From positions 36,432,183 to 36,496,182 of the forward strand of contig CM025855.1 in NCBI GenBank assembly GCA_003952965.2: DNA of 64,000 bases, written 5' to 3'. Below are positions 1 to 10,704 of this stretch, one piece after another. The notes beneath the pieces are model-generated. The model did not search any database. It saw only the letters and a program-made list of their open reading frames with translations, and was not told the origin of the DNA. The number at the start of each line of letters is the position of its first letter. The stretch's first letter is position 1. The stretch comes from Morella rubra. Taxonomy: Eukaryota > Streptophyta > Magnoliopsida > Fagales > Myricaceae. A program made the translations under genes and the position numbers.

Positions 1-395
1 CACAGATCAATGAACCAACAAGAAATCAAGGAAAGCAGCTGCTGTCTCCTTTGATCTACTTATTCTACATGACAATAAAATCAGTGCTGATTTTCGTTCA
101 GTGAGAGAACAGAAACAGTGCAGATTTGTTCAATAGAAATCAAAGCTCTAGAAAAAGTTAACAAATCACTATGAATTCTTTTTCGCATTCATACGCACAC
201 CTTGTGTAGACTACAACAAAAAATACACTTGATAAGGATAAAAGGACTATTCCCAAAAGACTCCCGAGTTATCAAGACTAATTTACACGTAACATAAAAA
301 ATCTGCATTGCATTTGAGGGTATACTGTTTAACAATTGCGACACCAATAAAAGCCAAATAACATTTAGAAATTCCAGACCAGTCTCGCAAGTCCC

Positions 396-426
<31 letters not shown>

Positions 427-1104
427 TGGGGGGGGGGGGGGGGGGGGGGGGTGTGGAGGGGAAGGGTAAATTACTTGCATTAAATTGCAACACGATAAAT
501 CTATCAAGGACACTATTTTTCCTCTAAGCTATAGGCACTTCACTAGTACAGCCACATTAACTTCTACAGCTTGATAAAGTAAGGGTGTTTTATCCATCAG
601 CAACTGGGAAATGGGACCAAGATTGTAAACTAGGATTCAGAACGGCACTCTCTTAAGACCACTAATATGGAAGATATTAACGAAACCGTAATCAGAAATC
701 CAACGGAAACCATCTAGTAAAAAATAACAGACCACTGAAATGAGTCCTCTAGCCATTGTCAGACAATTGCACTGACCATTCTATTCTATCAAGGTTATGT
801 CTAATTGATTATGAAAAGATAATAAACTGCCAAAATGCCACCCAAAGATAGTTAGACACCTATGACTAACTTTTTCTTAATCTTTGGACCGTGATATAAA
901 CTACCACTATACAGGATATCAGTACGAAGACACACTAGTACAGAAAGTTCCAAAAGCCTATATGAAGACATTATCATCCTTGCATTGAAGAAATCCTGTG
1001 TAATTGGCAACTCTGTAACCAAGTTAACCACAATTTTCTATTTAAGGAATAGGTTATGCGAATAAATAAGATGGAAAAATGGGAGTTGGATGATCTAGAC
1101 ATAC
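1..1104 (-). other. Intron 3 of the VTI12-like gene (incomplete)
   Basis: AT-rich sequence downstream of the third exon. I searched the minus strand for the next expected exon (SADQR... then the SNARE heptads) and did not find it, so the intron must be longer than 1.1 kb. It contains a GT microsatellite followed by a long G run. No other gene is seen. Confidence 0.6.
409..451. repeat. (GT)n followed by a 24-base poly-G run
   Basis: An alternating GT stretch leads into 24 consecutive G (428-451). It is one of four poly-G or poly-C runs of 15 bases or more in the window. The proline-rich open frame on the opposite strand is only a by-product of this tract. Confidence 0.9.
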
Positions 1105-2353
1105 CAAATGGACGTCTGCCATTCCAGACTCCAACAAATCTTCCCGGTAAGCCTGGTCAGCATTAGGTGATGCTATTCTTTTAAATTCCCTTTTCAGCTT
1201 ATTCAGGTCAGATTTATATTCCCTTAACTTAGCAAGCATCATAGCCTTCGCACTTGGCTGCAGACTTCTTGCCTCGAGGTCCATTTTTCGAATCTGGTCC
1301 CAAGAGAAAAAGAAGTTACATGTATAAGTTTCTGAAAAAGGGAAGGAAAAAAATGTGAACCTTGCAGCAAAAGAAACAATAGTTGTTTTCTACACAGACC
1401 AAAACATCAGCATCATCCAGTGCAGCTTTAATCTCAGAAACCTTCTGCTGCTTCTGGTCTGCACACACAACAACACAAATTGCTTCCCACATCGCAAAAT
1501 CTTAAACTAACACAACGGATAGCTCCAATCATAAAAATTGCAGGCAAGGCTCATACTACCACCTCAGCCCGAATGATCTCACTGAGGAGTAAGCACACTA
1601 AGCCAAACCTGAAAACTGCTTTATCCATTCTCGAACTTCCAAGCAGATACATTATCTGAAAAGCTAAACAAGATCAAAATGATCATAGAGCTGGCGAACG
1701 ATTGCGCAGCTCAACTCCGATTGAGTAAGCTTCAAAGAAGATGTCCCAATCTCTATATGACGTTTTCTCAGTCAGAGAAATATCACTTGCTTAGTTATTT
1801 GTAATGTCATTTGCTACTGAGATTGATGTTTACATAAATCTGGGCTTATACAATTCCACGTTCCTGATATGTTTCTGGGTGCTTCATGCCAGACATGAAG
1901 AATAGATTGGACATCTTATGTTGGAGATACTGTGACAGTTGATTTTCAGCAGCAGCGATGCTTTGTGGTTTTGGAGGGAACATCATACCATTTATGTACC
2001 ATATACGGGGTACAAACAATAAACACATGGATAGATTTTACACTCTCACTTAAACCATATAGATTCTATTACAATAATTAAAAACCAATTCAATGCTCAG
2101 CACAGTAGAGTACAAATAATCCACTCTAAAAAACCAACTGCGGAAAAAATTCAAGTAAAAGCAATATAAAACAATAAATGGAGGGAAAGGCCAAGGAGAC
2201 AACTAGAGATTCGCACATATAGCCAAGATATAAGGAGGCAATCTAATTAGTATTACCTCCAGCAGGGAGAAGACCGGCTGAGCTACATTTTCGGGAGAGA
2301 TTGGCAGAGAGCTCGCAGTACTGGCGCTCGTAGCCTTCGAATACCTCACTCAT
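1105..2353 (-). CDS. VTI12: VTI12-type v-SNARE, 5' part (three exons; continues past the left edge)
   Basis: Vti1-family v-SNAREs sit on the trans-Golgi, prevacuolar compartment and vacuole and drive vesicle fusion there. Three coding exons are visible: 2257-2353, 1400-1458 and 1105-1293, with GT-AG borders and matching phases. They give 114 residues, starting MSEVFEGYERQYCEL and including the family block RKMDLEARSLQPSAK and then LREYKSDLNKLKREFKR. The protein closes at LESGMADVHL just before a donor. The FKR and ESGMAD wording is closer to Arabidopsis VTI12 than to VTI11. These exons hold the N-terminal three-helix domain. The SNARE motif and membrane anchor, about half of the usual roughly 220 residues, are not in the window. 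The ATG at 2353 gives the family N-terminus. A leader intron is likely between about 2520 and 2360. The gene is cut by the window edge rather than visibly broken. Confidence 0.93.
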
Positions 2354-4445
2354 CTCTTTCCGAAAGCCTCTTACGTACCCACCTTCTTATCTAGTTTCAA
2401 GTTCGGGGAAAAATTAGTTATAAGATCAAAACCCTAGTTCTACTTCAACCATACCAATTTGGAAGGAAAATCGCAAATCTGAAGTTCTGGAAAACCATAG
2501 AAGAAGAAGAGAAGAGATCTACCTACCTTGGGTTGATGATTGATCGATCCCTTGAAGATCTGTAGGGGAATGGTATCGTTTGGCTGTTTTTTGTCGTTTG
2601 GAGGACAATGACTGAAATGAATAAAACAGAAATGATTTTGCCACGGCAAAAGAGATTCGTTTTTAAGTATAAATACACCGTTATCCAGAGTCCTGAAAAG
2701 TTAGGTTATGTTTGGTTTAGATCTCAAAATAGTTTTTTATGTTTATTTTTTTTTAAGTGTTGTAGATTTTTTTAAAATTAGTAAAAAGTATGTTAAAAAT
2801 TATTTGAATTTATAAAAAGTTATTGTAATTGGTAAAAATGTATTAGAATTTATGAAAAGTTAGTGTGAGAAGTATTTGAAAATATTTTGAAATACTATTT
2901 AAATATAATTTATATTATTTAACTATTAATCTTATGCACTTTACATTTAAGTCAAAATTTTCTGTCAAATTAAATCAAAATAACCATAATGTCTCTAATT
3001 TACTTTGTTGATGTGGTACATTATTATCAATTCAATTAGTCATAAGGGACATTATCATCTTTTTAAGTGACAAAAATTAATTTGCATCTAATTTGATAAA
3101 AACAAAAATTATGAGAGTGTATAATATATAATATTGATAATTAGAGAGTGTAGTATGTTAAAACTAAATTTTTATGATATAATGTGTCTAATTCCCTATA
3201 CGTTTTTGTTATGGTAAAAGGATTAGTATTAATTTACATTTAATTTGCCATTGAAGCAAAAGAACTAGAGTGAGAAACCTCAATTGCATACGCAACATTA
3301 TACACTGCATCATATCAATATTGTGTTTGGTGTATAATTTACTTGGTGCTTAGGTATGAAATAATTGAAGCGCCTTAAGGTGTGTCATGTGTTTTCTCTC
3401 TCTCTCTTTCAAGTCCGTCAACATCTAATATGACTTATTCTAACCAAATGCACAAGATGAGTGCACGAATTTGTATAAGATAACTCAAATTGCGTGAGTT
3501 TTGCTACCCACACGTGTGCCTCCAATTTGTAACAATAAGAATTAAGTATAACAATTTTTCTCATTATCAAAAAAATAAAATATGATTTTTATATCACTCA
3601 CTAAACAGACAAAAATACTTTTTTTTTTCCTATAGTGAATAGAATAAAATTACTCCGGTAGAAAATAGGCACTTTTGTTATTGTCCGACACCAATCCAGT
3701 CATGTGCAAGAATTTGTTTTTTGTTTTTCTAAATAATGTTGAAAGACTTGCATCACAAGCTTTAAAACACAAATTGAAATCCAAAGATATCTCATCTATA
3801 AATCAACCGTAACTATTCTTTATTTGCAGCCAACGAAGATTCCAGATTGCCCTTACAATTGGAAACTTGGAAAAGCTTCCCCCGTTTTTATTTAAACATA
3901 AAATAAATAATATGGTGAAGTGCAATTCTTTTTTTTTTTTTTTTTTCTAACAAATAAAGATATTTCACCACTCTCAGCAGCATTAAGCAGATTTTTTTAA
4001 CACATCAGATATACCACCACTTTCAATAGAATTAAGAATGATTCCTATTTCAAGGGTGGTAAGAAACAAAAATCTCTAACAAACTACAAAACGAATTTTC
4101 TAAGAGAGCAAATATACCACTATCATGAAATCACCAAACTGATCAGCTCTTCTGGCTGTTGCCAAATTCTGTGACTAGAAAGAATGTTCTCCAATAGCAT
4201 GGTTCCACAATTAGCCCGCAAAGAGACATCAAGCTAAAAGTAACAAAAGCAGCAAAGCAATCTAGGTAAAAGCAGATCAAGTGAAAAAAGACGGTAAAAT
4301 CACTACTTGTTCCCAAAGTTTAAAACTATTTTAATTGAAATGGAAGTTATAAAGTCAGATTTTAAACTAAGAACCTTGACTTGTTAAGAAGAGGAAGATT
4401 TTTTGATTTATATATATACCTCTAACACTCTAAAACACTAGAACA
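2354..4445. other. VTI12 leader and promoter region, then AT-rich spacer to the RPN6 3' end
   Basis: From about 2354 to 2680 lies the probable VTI12 5' leader, read on the minus strand, with a good donor (CCCAAG|GTAGGT near 2523). A short AT-rich repeat element follows. From about 2900 to 4100 I see only AT-rich sequence with no recognisable coding region. The last 300 bases before RPN6 are probably its 3' UTR, but I could not pick the polyadenylation site. Confidence 0.4.
2704..2900 (+). repeat. AT-rich short repeat (MITE-like), copy 1
   Basis: It begins GGTTATGTTTGGTTTAGATC and continues with runs of GTAAAAAGT/TTAAAAATT type. The same body recurs at 7905-8100 and 16990-17195, and in opposite orientation at 44390-44586. 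The copies share ends that read as imperfect inverted repeats (TTTTGAGATC...AAACCAAAC), which suggests a small non-autonomous DNA transposon family of about 200 bp. The superfamily is not assignable by eye. Confidence 0.6.
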
Positions 4446-5714
4446 TCATGCCATTATCTTGGCTGACCTAACATAGAGACTATCCACGACCTTGCCAACA
4501 TTAGAAATAGTTTCCAAGGTTGCCGGGTATATTGCATCTGTCTTGGGATCATCAAAGATGATGAGGCATCCAGCACCCTGATCTAGAGTTCCTGCAAACT
4601 TCTTGTCCAGAATCATCTGAGATAATTTCTTCTCCACATGATCAACAGGCAGCTCAATCAGGTCAGCAATATGAGCAATCTCAACCCTGGAGAAAGGTTC
4701 AATCAGCCTGCAGAGATTCTGCTCCAACAAAGTGTCGTACAGGGAAGAGAGGTGCCTGTGGACGATAGGGTCTTCCTCTAGCTGGGCCCTAAAATCCCTG
4801 AGGGCAGTCTCAAAAAGCTTCAAAGAGCGCTTCGAATAGGCATCAGCCACGGCCTTCATGGCATCCAGCTCAGGCCCCACATATTGCAGTCCAGCTTTTG
4901 ATGATATTATTCCTGCCACATCATCAGCCTGGTTCACCATGATCTTGCATAACAACATATACTTAAGGCTAAATACTGCCCGTGGATCTTCAAGAGCATT
5001 GAAAGCTTCAAAAGCTTCAAAGAAATAGCTATAACCAGTTTTGTAGTCCTTTTCTTCCGCATGGAGGATCCCACTCTGCAAATCTATAGTACCCTGCTGA
5101 GCTGGGGGCACATATATTGCATTGGCAGCAGTTCTTGCAGCCGTCAGTGACGCCTTGGCTTTAGGAAGATTCCTCAAAGAGAAATGAAGCTTACTCTCCA
5201 ACAAGTCTATGTCCACAAGTAGAAGCTTGTCATCTAGCCTTCTGACTTCCTTAATTAAACTCGAGAGGAGATTTAAAGCTTCTGAGTATTCTTTCTCCTC
5301 CATCAAAAGAGCTGCAAGCCTTGCCTCCACTCTTTGCCGTAGGAAAGTTCGCTTCTCGGCACGGGTCCACTGTACCATTTCTCTGCAGAGTGTGATCTGG
5401 AGATCAGATGTGCCTGGTACTTTTGCTACTGCATCAATGATACCACGAACAATTTTTGCAGTCTTTGCCTTGGGAATCAAGTTGAAAAAGGGCCTCACTT
5501 GGGTTAGAAGGTTTCTGAGATCCTCTGCCCGATTCTCTTGTCTAAGCAGATCTGAGAGATTCGCGATGGCCTGCTCCTTTATCCGTAGGGCGTCAGAGGA
5601 AGATGATGGGTTTTCCAGTATGCAGTAAAGAATAGCAATGGCTTCAGCCGGGCTTTTAGCTTCTAAAGCCTGAGCAATTGAATCAGTGGTTGCTGGGAGA
5701 TATGAAGAAGACAT
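4446..5714 (-). CDS. RPN6: 26S proteasome lid subunit RPN6 (PSMD11 homologue)
   Basis: RPN6 is a scaffold of the proteasome lid. It clamps the lid to the base and the 20S core, and so supports ubiquitin-dependent protein breakdown in cytosol and nucleus. The 422-residue frame is close to the 419-422 usual in plants and human and is a single uninterrupted coding exon. The first two thirds are helical TPR-like repeats. The last part (about 225-395) is the PCI domain, with AHIADLIELPVDHVEKKLSQ and MILDKKFAGTLDQGAGCLII visible in its winged-helix portion. The ATG at 5714 gives the family start MSSSYLPATTDS. A consensus acceptor (TTTTCCAG) at 5740 lies 25 bases upstream, so the leader is probably spliced. 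Nothing looks degraded. Confidence 0.97.
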   Translation of the reverse strand: MSSSYLPATTDSIAQALEAKSPAEAIAILYCILENPSSSSDALRIKEQAIANLSDLLRQENRAEDLRNLLTQVRPFFNLIPKAKTAKIVRGIIDAVAKVPGTSDLQITLCREMVQWTRAEKRTFLRQRVEARLAALLMEEKEYSEALNLLSSLIKEVRRLDDKLLLVDIDLLESKLHFSLRNLPKAKASLTAARTAANAIYVPPAQQGTIDLQSGILHAEEKDYKTGYSYFFEAFEAFNALEDPRAVFSLKYMLLCKIMVNQADDVAGIISSKAGLQYVGPELDAMKAVADAYSKRSLKLFETALRDFRAQLEEDPIVHRHLSSLYDTLLEQNLCRLIEPFSRVEIAHIADLIELPVDHVEKKLSQMILDKKFAGTLDQGAGCLIIFDDPKTDAIYPATLETISNVGKVVDSLYVRSAKIMA

Positions 5715-5739
5715 TGCTGATGGCTCAAAATGACAAGTC

Positions 5740-7690
5740 CTGGAAAATGAAAATAATGCAAGAGCTTAATTTCATAGAAAATTAATTGCATCAAGGGTTT
5801 CATAAAACAACATAATTATACCCAAAGAAATATTATGTGCCCAAGGATTTAGACTAAGCAGAAATTGAGCGCCTTAAGTAGTTTCAAGCTATTTTGGCAC
5901 ATATCACCACCCTATTTATGGGCAATAAGAACAGCCCCAGAATGAGAACTAGGTGGCAATCAGTAAATAATCTATCAAATTCCTCGAGAAAGATACTGCA
6001 TTTAGGCAATTCACTACTGTCACATTATAAGAGAGATTTGTGGACATTATCAGCATTGATCTTCACTTTCTAGGTCGAAGAATCTTTTTCTAAGATTGCT
6101 TTATGAGTGGACAGTGGACTGTAGTTGTTTTTCTTTCAGGACTTTTGAAGTCTAAGTTGAAGTATCTCTTTTTGAGATTGCTTTATGAGTGGATAGTGGA
6201 TTGTAGTTGTTTTTCTTTCCGGGACTTTTGAAGTTTAGCGATTAGTCGTTTCGTACCCCTTCACTTGACTATTAACAATATATTGGCTCTCTCCTATTTT
6301 TGTTTTTACTAGTTTTGAATTCACAAAACCAAAAAAGTAATAAGACAAACTGTCTTCAGTCTCCCACACATGAGCACAATATCCAGGAGCTCTAGATCTT
6401 ATGGACACTGGGAAGCACCTGCTGTCTTATTTATTAAATTTTCTCTCTCTTGGTCTCATAGAGCAAAAAAGGAGAGATATACAAGTTATTACAACAGCAT
6501 ATAAGCTGAAATTACAACAAAACCTAAAATAACCACTTTTGTGACAAGATAAGCGAGCACAATCGCATACTAGAGGAGAATCCCATGCAAAAAAAAATGA
6601 ATTGATACTATCAGTACCAAGTAATGATTCAGGCTATTCATGTTATGCATCTTCACATGACATATTCATCATAGATGTCCCAAAGGAACAGGCTTAAAAA
6701 GATGATAGTCACATTCTCCATTTTTGTTCTTCTTTACTGAGCTTTTGACCATTTTACCAGTGGAAATTGCAATGGATGACATACATCTGCAGATCACATC
6801 ATCCACTTCAGATGTTTACAAAGCAAATGCATTAAAGGAGAGTGGAATTCTCCCCCAATGGTATTCATTACTTTCAGCTTTTCCCTCCTTCATCCACTCA
6901 ATTCCCTACTATCAAGGTAAGTTGGTAAACAGGCCTTCAAATCGAGTTGACAGATTCTTAAAAGATCACCATAGAGGAATTTTGATCAAAGATTGAGTGC
7001 CTCAAACTGGGTGATAACATGAAGACTTAACATAACACTCACCAGCAATCCCATACATGTTATCCTATCATAAGTCATAATAGCCAAAACCTCCTGTGCA
7101 AGCCAAGGCCCAACAATTAAGATTAATCATGGAGTGACATAACCCCAACACATTTATAACGAAAGAGCATTTCTCCCTAGAAGGATCATCATGCACCATG
7201 TGGCCCAAAGGAGCAGAGATACTGCTCGGTCAGCAACCAATCAGCACACCAATTAGTTATGGGAAAGTATGCTGAATAAACATGATACAGGATTAACGCA
7301 ACAGAAGCCACATTTCATAAACTTCAGCCACAAGAATGGAGACGTCTTCCGAGTGACCAATAATTACGGGAGTAAAAAACTGAACCCCTCGGAAGCTAAC
7401 AGAAACTCACAACCTAGTTGTAGCTACAAGTCCAAAACTTCCGCATTCAAGTTTGAAGAATAGAAATGAGTTTAATGTACCGAACAAGAAAGCTAAATTG
7501 CGAAGAAACTTGAAGCAAAACCCTAGACTTATGAGAGCGAAACAATGATTAGAACGTTGATCTGCTAGTACAACGCACCGTAGATGGGTGGAAAGCAAGC
7601 TGATTGAACCCCTTCTGAAAAATCGGACCCTCCAGCTTGAGATCCGGAATATGAAGATAGGAACGGCGTCGAAGCAGACAATATTGTTAA
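5740..7690 (-). other. Probable RPN6 leader: 5' UTR exon and long intron
   Basis: Read on the minus strand, a candidate first exon lies at about 7579-7690. It ends in a strong donor (TACG|GTGCGT at 7579/7578), and the acceptor is at 5740. That implies a leader intron of about 1.84 kb, a common arrangement for highly expressed plant genes. The intron holds an 82-bp tandem duplication and no recognisable coding sequence. Its open frames (for example 6724-6996 +) have no family resemblance that I know. Confidence 0.45.
6071..6237 (+). repeat. Two-copy tandem repeat, about 82 bp per unit
   Basis: Two adjacent units share GATTGCTTTATGAGTGGA, then GTAGTTGTTTTTCTTTC and GGACTTTTGAAGT, with only a few substitutions and one-base indels between them. 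The unit lies inside the inferred RPN6 leader intron. Confidence 0.8.
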
Positions 7691-7904
7691 TAGTCTCAGG
7701 TAAGCGCTTAGAAAAAGAAAAAAAAATGGTCTGAGGTAAGCTTCGAATTTCCTAAATCACAGCCGTTGGCATGGCGGGGTCCCGTCTAATATGCGGCATA
7801 AGACTCAATCGTGAGGACAGCCGTTCATCACTCCGTGTTTCCGTGAATAGATCGCACGTGCCGTGAGAGAAACACAACATGGATCGCGCGGTTTCAAGCC
7901 ATCT

Positions 7905-8100
7905 TTGGATTGTTTTTTAAAATATTTTTTTGTGTTTTAGGAGGTAGCGTAGATTTTTTAAAAATTTGTTAAAATTTATTAAAATCTGTAAAAAGTGTAT
8001 TATAATTATTGAAGTTTGTAAAAAGTTATTGAAATTGATAAAAAAGTGATTGTGAAAAATTTTTGAAAACGTTTTGAGATCAGAACAAACGTAACCATAA
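7905..8100 (+). repeat. AT-rich short repeat (MITE-like), copy 2
   Basis: Second member of the family described at 2704. It opens TTGGATTGTTTTTTAAAATA and closes AAAACGTTTTGAGATCAG then AACAAACGTAACC, so the two ends are imperfect inverted repeats. The body carries the shared GTAAAAAGTTATTG-type segment. Confidence 0.6.
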
Positions 8101-8417
8101 TATTTCGCCCAAAAATAAAAGGGGCAAAACAAAACAAGAATAAATCTTACCTGGTTTTTTAAATTGATGGTAAGGTGTGTGAATTTATATTTTTTGTCAA
8201 TTAACTATTTCAGTTAAATTTTCATTCACAGTATCATCAGCTCTAATTATAAGTGGAAAAACTAACTTGAAAGCACTGTTTTGTATTTTTTTAAAGATAA
8301 TTAAATAGATTTTTTGGTCATAGATTTAATAGATTGTATCGTATTAAGTGACCTTCTAATTCCAAAGATCAAATCAATAATTCTTGGATACCACTGGTAC
8401 CTCTTCCCTTTAGGGAA

Positions 8418-9114
8418 TAGGGCTGTGCACCGGTACTGGCGATGTGCTGGTTTACTGCCATCGGTAACAGTGCTAGATTTCGCTGTTGGGCGAGGATTTA
8501 GGCGGTAGCGGTTTCCACCGTTAAAATTATTTTAATTTTTTTAATTTATTTTATACAAACGAGTTTGAGGGGCCCTGAAACCCCTCATTCTCATTTTCAC
8601 AGACGGCAGAGTGCAAGCCCCTCCCCCAAACATTTTGTCCGTTCTCCTATCCCCCTCCCCTGATCAGCGCCTATCTTCTCCACCAACATCGGCGATCTTC
8701 ACAATCACGACTCCTCTACAGCATATGAAGATCTCTTGCTTCTCTCTCTCTATCTCTAGCCTATGCGTTGCTTTCTCTCTCTCTTTTTTCCCTCTATGAT
8801 CTGGTTGCTTTGATTCTGATCTGATTCGTTGTTGGGTTGATCTGGTTGCTTTGATTCGTTGTTAGATTGATATCGTTTTGGGATTTGTAGATTTCATTTT
8901 GGGTTGAAAGTTGGTAATTGTTGATTGCTTTTTTTTTTTTTATGATTTGTGCAGATTTGGTTTGGGTGGCAGTAACCGCTAGCGCCACCTTCAAAATCGT
9001 CATTGTTAGGTGTCGGTTTCCACACCTTGCGGTGTCCATTTTTAACAACTGCCCATAACAGGCGGTGGCGGTGGAGGGCATAACTGCCACCACCACCGCT
9101 TATGCACAGCCTTA
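8418..9114. mobile_element. Non-autonomous hAT-like element, 697 bp
   Basis: The left end reads TAGGGCTGTGCACCGG. The right end, reverse complemented, reads TAAGGCTGTGCATAAGCGG, so 11 of the first 12 bases match. The element is flanked by TTAGGGAA (8410-8417) and TTAGGGAG (9115-9122), a 7/8 match to an 8-bp target duplication. TAGGG-type ends with 8-bp duplications are typical of hAT transposons. The subterminal parts are GC-rich with repeated GGCGGTGGCGG-like motifs on both sides, and the centre is CT-rich and then T-rich with short repeats of GATCTGGTTGCTTTGATT. There is no transposase frame, so it would depend on a helper element. The 100-residue frame inside (8794-9096 -) is not a gene. 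Confidence 0.75.
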
Positions 9115-9438
9115 TTAGGGAGGGTAAGATCCGGGGCGGGATCAAATCCCCCTTTCCACAGGCTCTGCCTGCTATCCACCGTGACTAAAAAAAAAAAATC
9201 AATAATTCTTGGATCGCCCAAGGAGTAATCATAAAAAAAAAAATCCTCTCACTTAGAAAATAAATAAAAGCATCCTCTGGCCTAGACACCCTTGCACGTC
9301 TTCCCCCACCAGATCGAGAACAACTGTACTACTACTTGCCAATTTTCGGCCATGATCATTTTCAGTCTCACCACATGTCGAGCTAGGACGACTCTGCCGG
9401 ATCCTCCATACCTCTGTTGAACCCATTTCACGCTGGCA

Positions 9439-10704
9439 ATGGGCCGAGAAGACTTGACGTCGATTTCTCCGAAAAGACGGTCAGCCGAAGCACTCCCCAC
9501 GGCCAACACCAACACCAGCAACAGTGAAGGTTGTACGCTTTTCGACATGTCACGCGGCTGTCGGATCAAGAAGACCTTCAGCACGCTCCTCACTTTCACT
9601 ATACTCTGCGGCAGCATAACCATCCTCGTCCTTCGTGGCACCATTGGCATTGGCAACCCTTCCTTCACGCACTCGTACTCTCTCGGACCCAAAATCTCGA
9701 ACTGGGACGCAGAGAGAAAAAATTGGCTGGACGAAAACCCCGAATTTCCAAACCATATGAACGGGAAAGCTCGGGCTTTGTTGGTGACTGGTTCGCCGCC
9801 AGGACCATGTGACACGCAAATAGGAGATCACTATCTCTTGAAGTTCATAAAGAATAAGATTGATTACTGTAGAATTCATGGCATTGATATTGTATATAAT
9901 ATGGCTCTTCTGGATGAGGAGCTTTCCGGGTACTGGGCAAAACTGCCATTGATTCGGCGGTTAATGTTGTCGCACCCAGAGGTGGAGTGGATATGGTGGA
10001 TGGACAGCGACGCTTTGTTTACTGACATGATGTTTGAGATTCCACTTCCCAAATATGATAAGTATAATTTGGTCCTTCACGGTTTTCCCGACTTGTTTAA
10101 CCAGAAGTCATGGATTGCCTTGAACACGGGGAGTTTTTTGTTGAGGAATTGCCAGTGGTCTTTGCATTTGCTTGATGTTTGGGCTGCAATGGGGCCAAAG
10201 GGGGCTATTCGGGACTGGGCAGGGAAGGTTTTGACTGCTAATCTGAAAGGAAGGCCAGCATTTGAGGCCGATGATCAATCTGCACTGATATATTTGCTGA
10301 GTTCAGAGAAGGACGAGTGGATGGACAAGGTGTATTTAGAGAACTCGTATTACTTGCATGGGTACTGGGCAGCTTTGGTGAACCGATACGAGAGAATTAT
10401 GGAGAAGTATCACCCGGGATTGGGAGACGAGAGGTGGCCATTTGTGACTCACTTCGTGGGTTGCAAGCCTTGTGGGAGCTACGCTGACTACGCGGTCGAG
10501 AAGTGCTTGAGAAGCATGGAGAGGGCGTTCAATTTTGCAGACAACCAGGTGCTCAAGTTTTATGGATTTGAGCATAGAGGGCTGTCGAGTCGAAGTATCA
10601 AGAGGATCAGGAATGAGACAACTACTCCTTTGGAATTTGTGGACCAGTTTGACGTAAAGCGTTCTGTACTTGGCCGCAGCGGGGGATCGAAATCCCCACC
10701 CTGA
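9439..10704 (+). CDS. XXT5-like xyloglucan 6-xylosyltransferase (GT34), upstream tandem copy with shortened stem
   Basis: GT34 enzymes of this type add alpha-1,6-xylose from UDP-xylose to the glucan backbone of xyloglucan in the Golgi. The 421-residue frame has a cytosolic tail, one signal-anchor helix (about 50-67, ending LVLRGTIG) and the catalytic domain. D189-S190-D191 in WMDSDALFTD is the metal/nucleotide-sugar DxD motif. ADDQSALIYLL and HFVGCKPCGSY, both conserved in the family, are intact. Compared with the neighbour at 12325 it lacks about 40 residues between the membrane helix and LGPKI, and one residue in the PDLF segment. The catalytic part is open and closely matched, so it may still be active with a shorter Golgi stem. 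The ATG at 9439 is the first in frame. Single exon, like its neighbour. Confidence 0.9.
   Translation: MGREDLTSISPKRRSAEALPTANTNTSNSEGCTLFDMSRGCRIKKTFSTLLTFTILCGSITILVLRGTIGIGNPSFTHSYSLGPKISNWDAERKNWLDENPEFPNHMNGKARALLVTGSPPGPCDTQIGDHYLLKFIKNKIDYCRIHGIDIVYNMALLDEELSGYWAKLPLIRRLMLSHPEVEWIWWMDSDALFTDMMFEIPLPKYDKYNLVLHGFPDLFNQKSWIALNTGSFLLRNCQWSLHLLDVWAAMGPKGAIRDWAGKVLTANLKGRPAFEADDQSALIYLLSSEKDEWMDKVYLENSYYLHGYWAALVNRYERIMEKYHPGLGDERWPFVTHFVGCKPCGSYADYAVEKCLRSMERAFNFADNQVLKFYGFEHRGLSSRSIKRIRNETTTPLEFVDQFDVKRSVLGRSGGSKSPP

Larger units (their letters stand above)
7691..9438. other. Spacer between divergent RPN6 and the first XXT gene
   Basis: This interval should hold the promoters of both genes. 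Most of it is filled by two transposon-like pieces (7905-8100 and 8418-9114, listed separately). The remaining sequence shows no coding potential that I can support, and no promoter motif stands out enough to call. Confidence 0.4.

Noticed and set aside
283..513. Proline/histidine-rich 76-residue frame on the minus strand
   Set aside because: It is the translation of the GT repeat and poly-G run and has no other support.
5209..5628. 139-residue plus-strand frame
   Set aside because: Antisense shadow of the RPN6 coding exon with no family resemblance.
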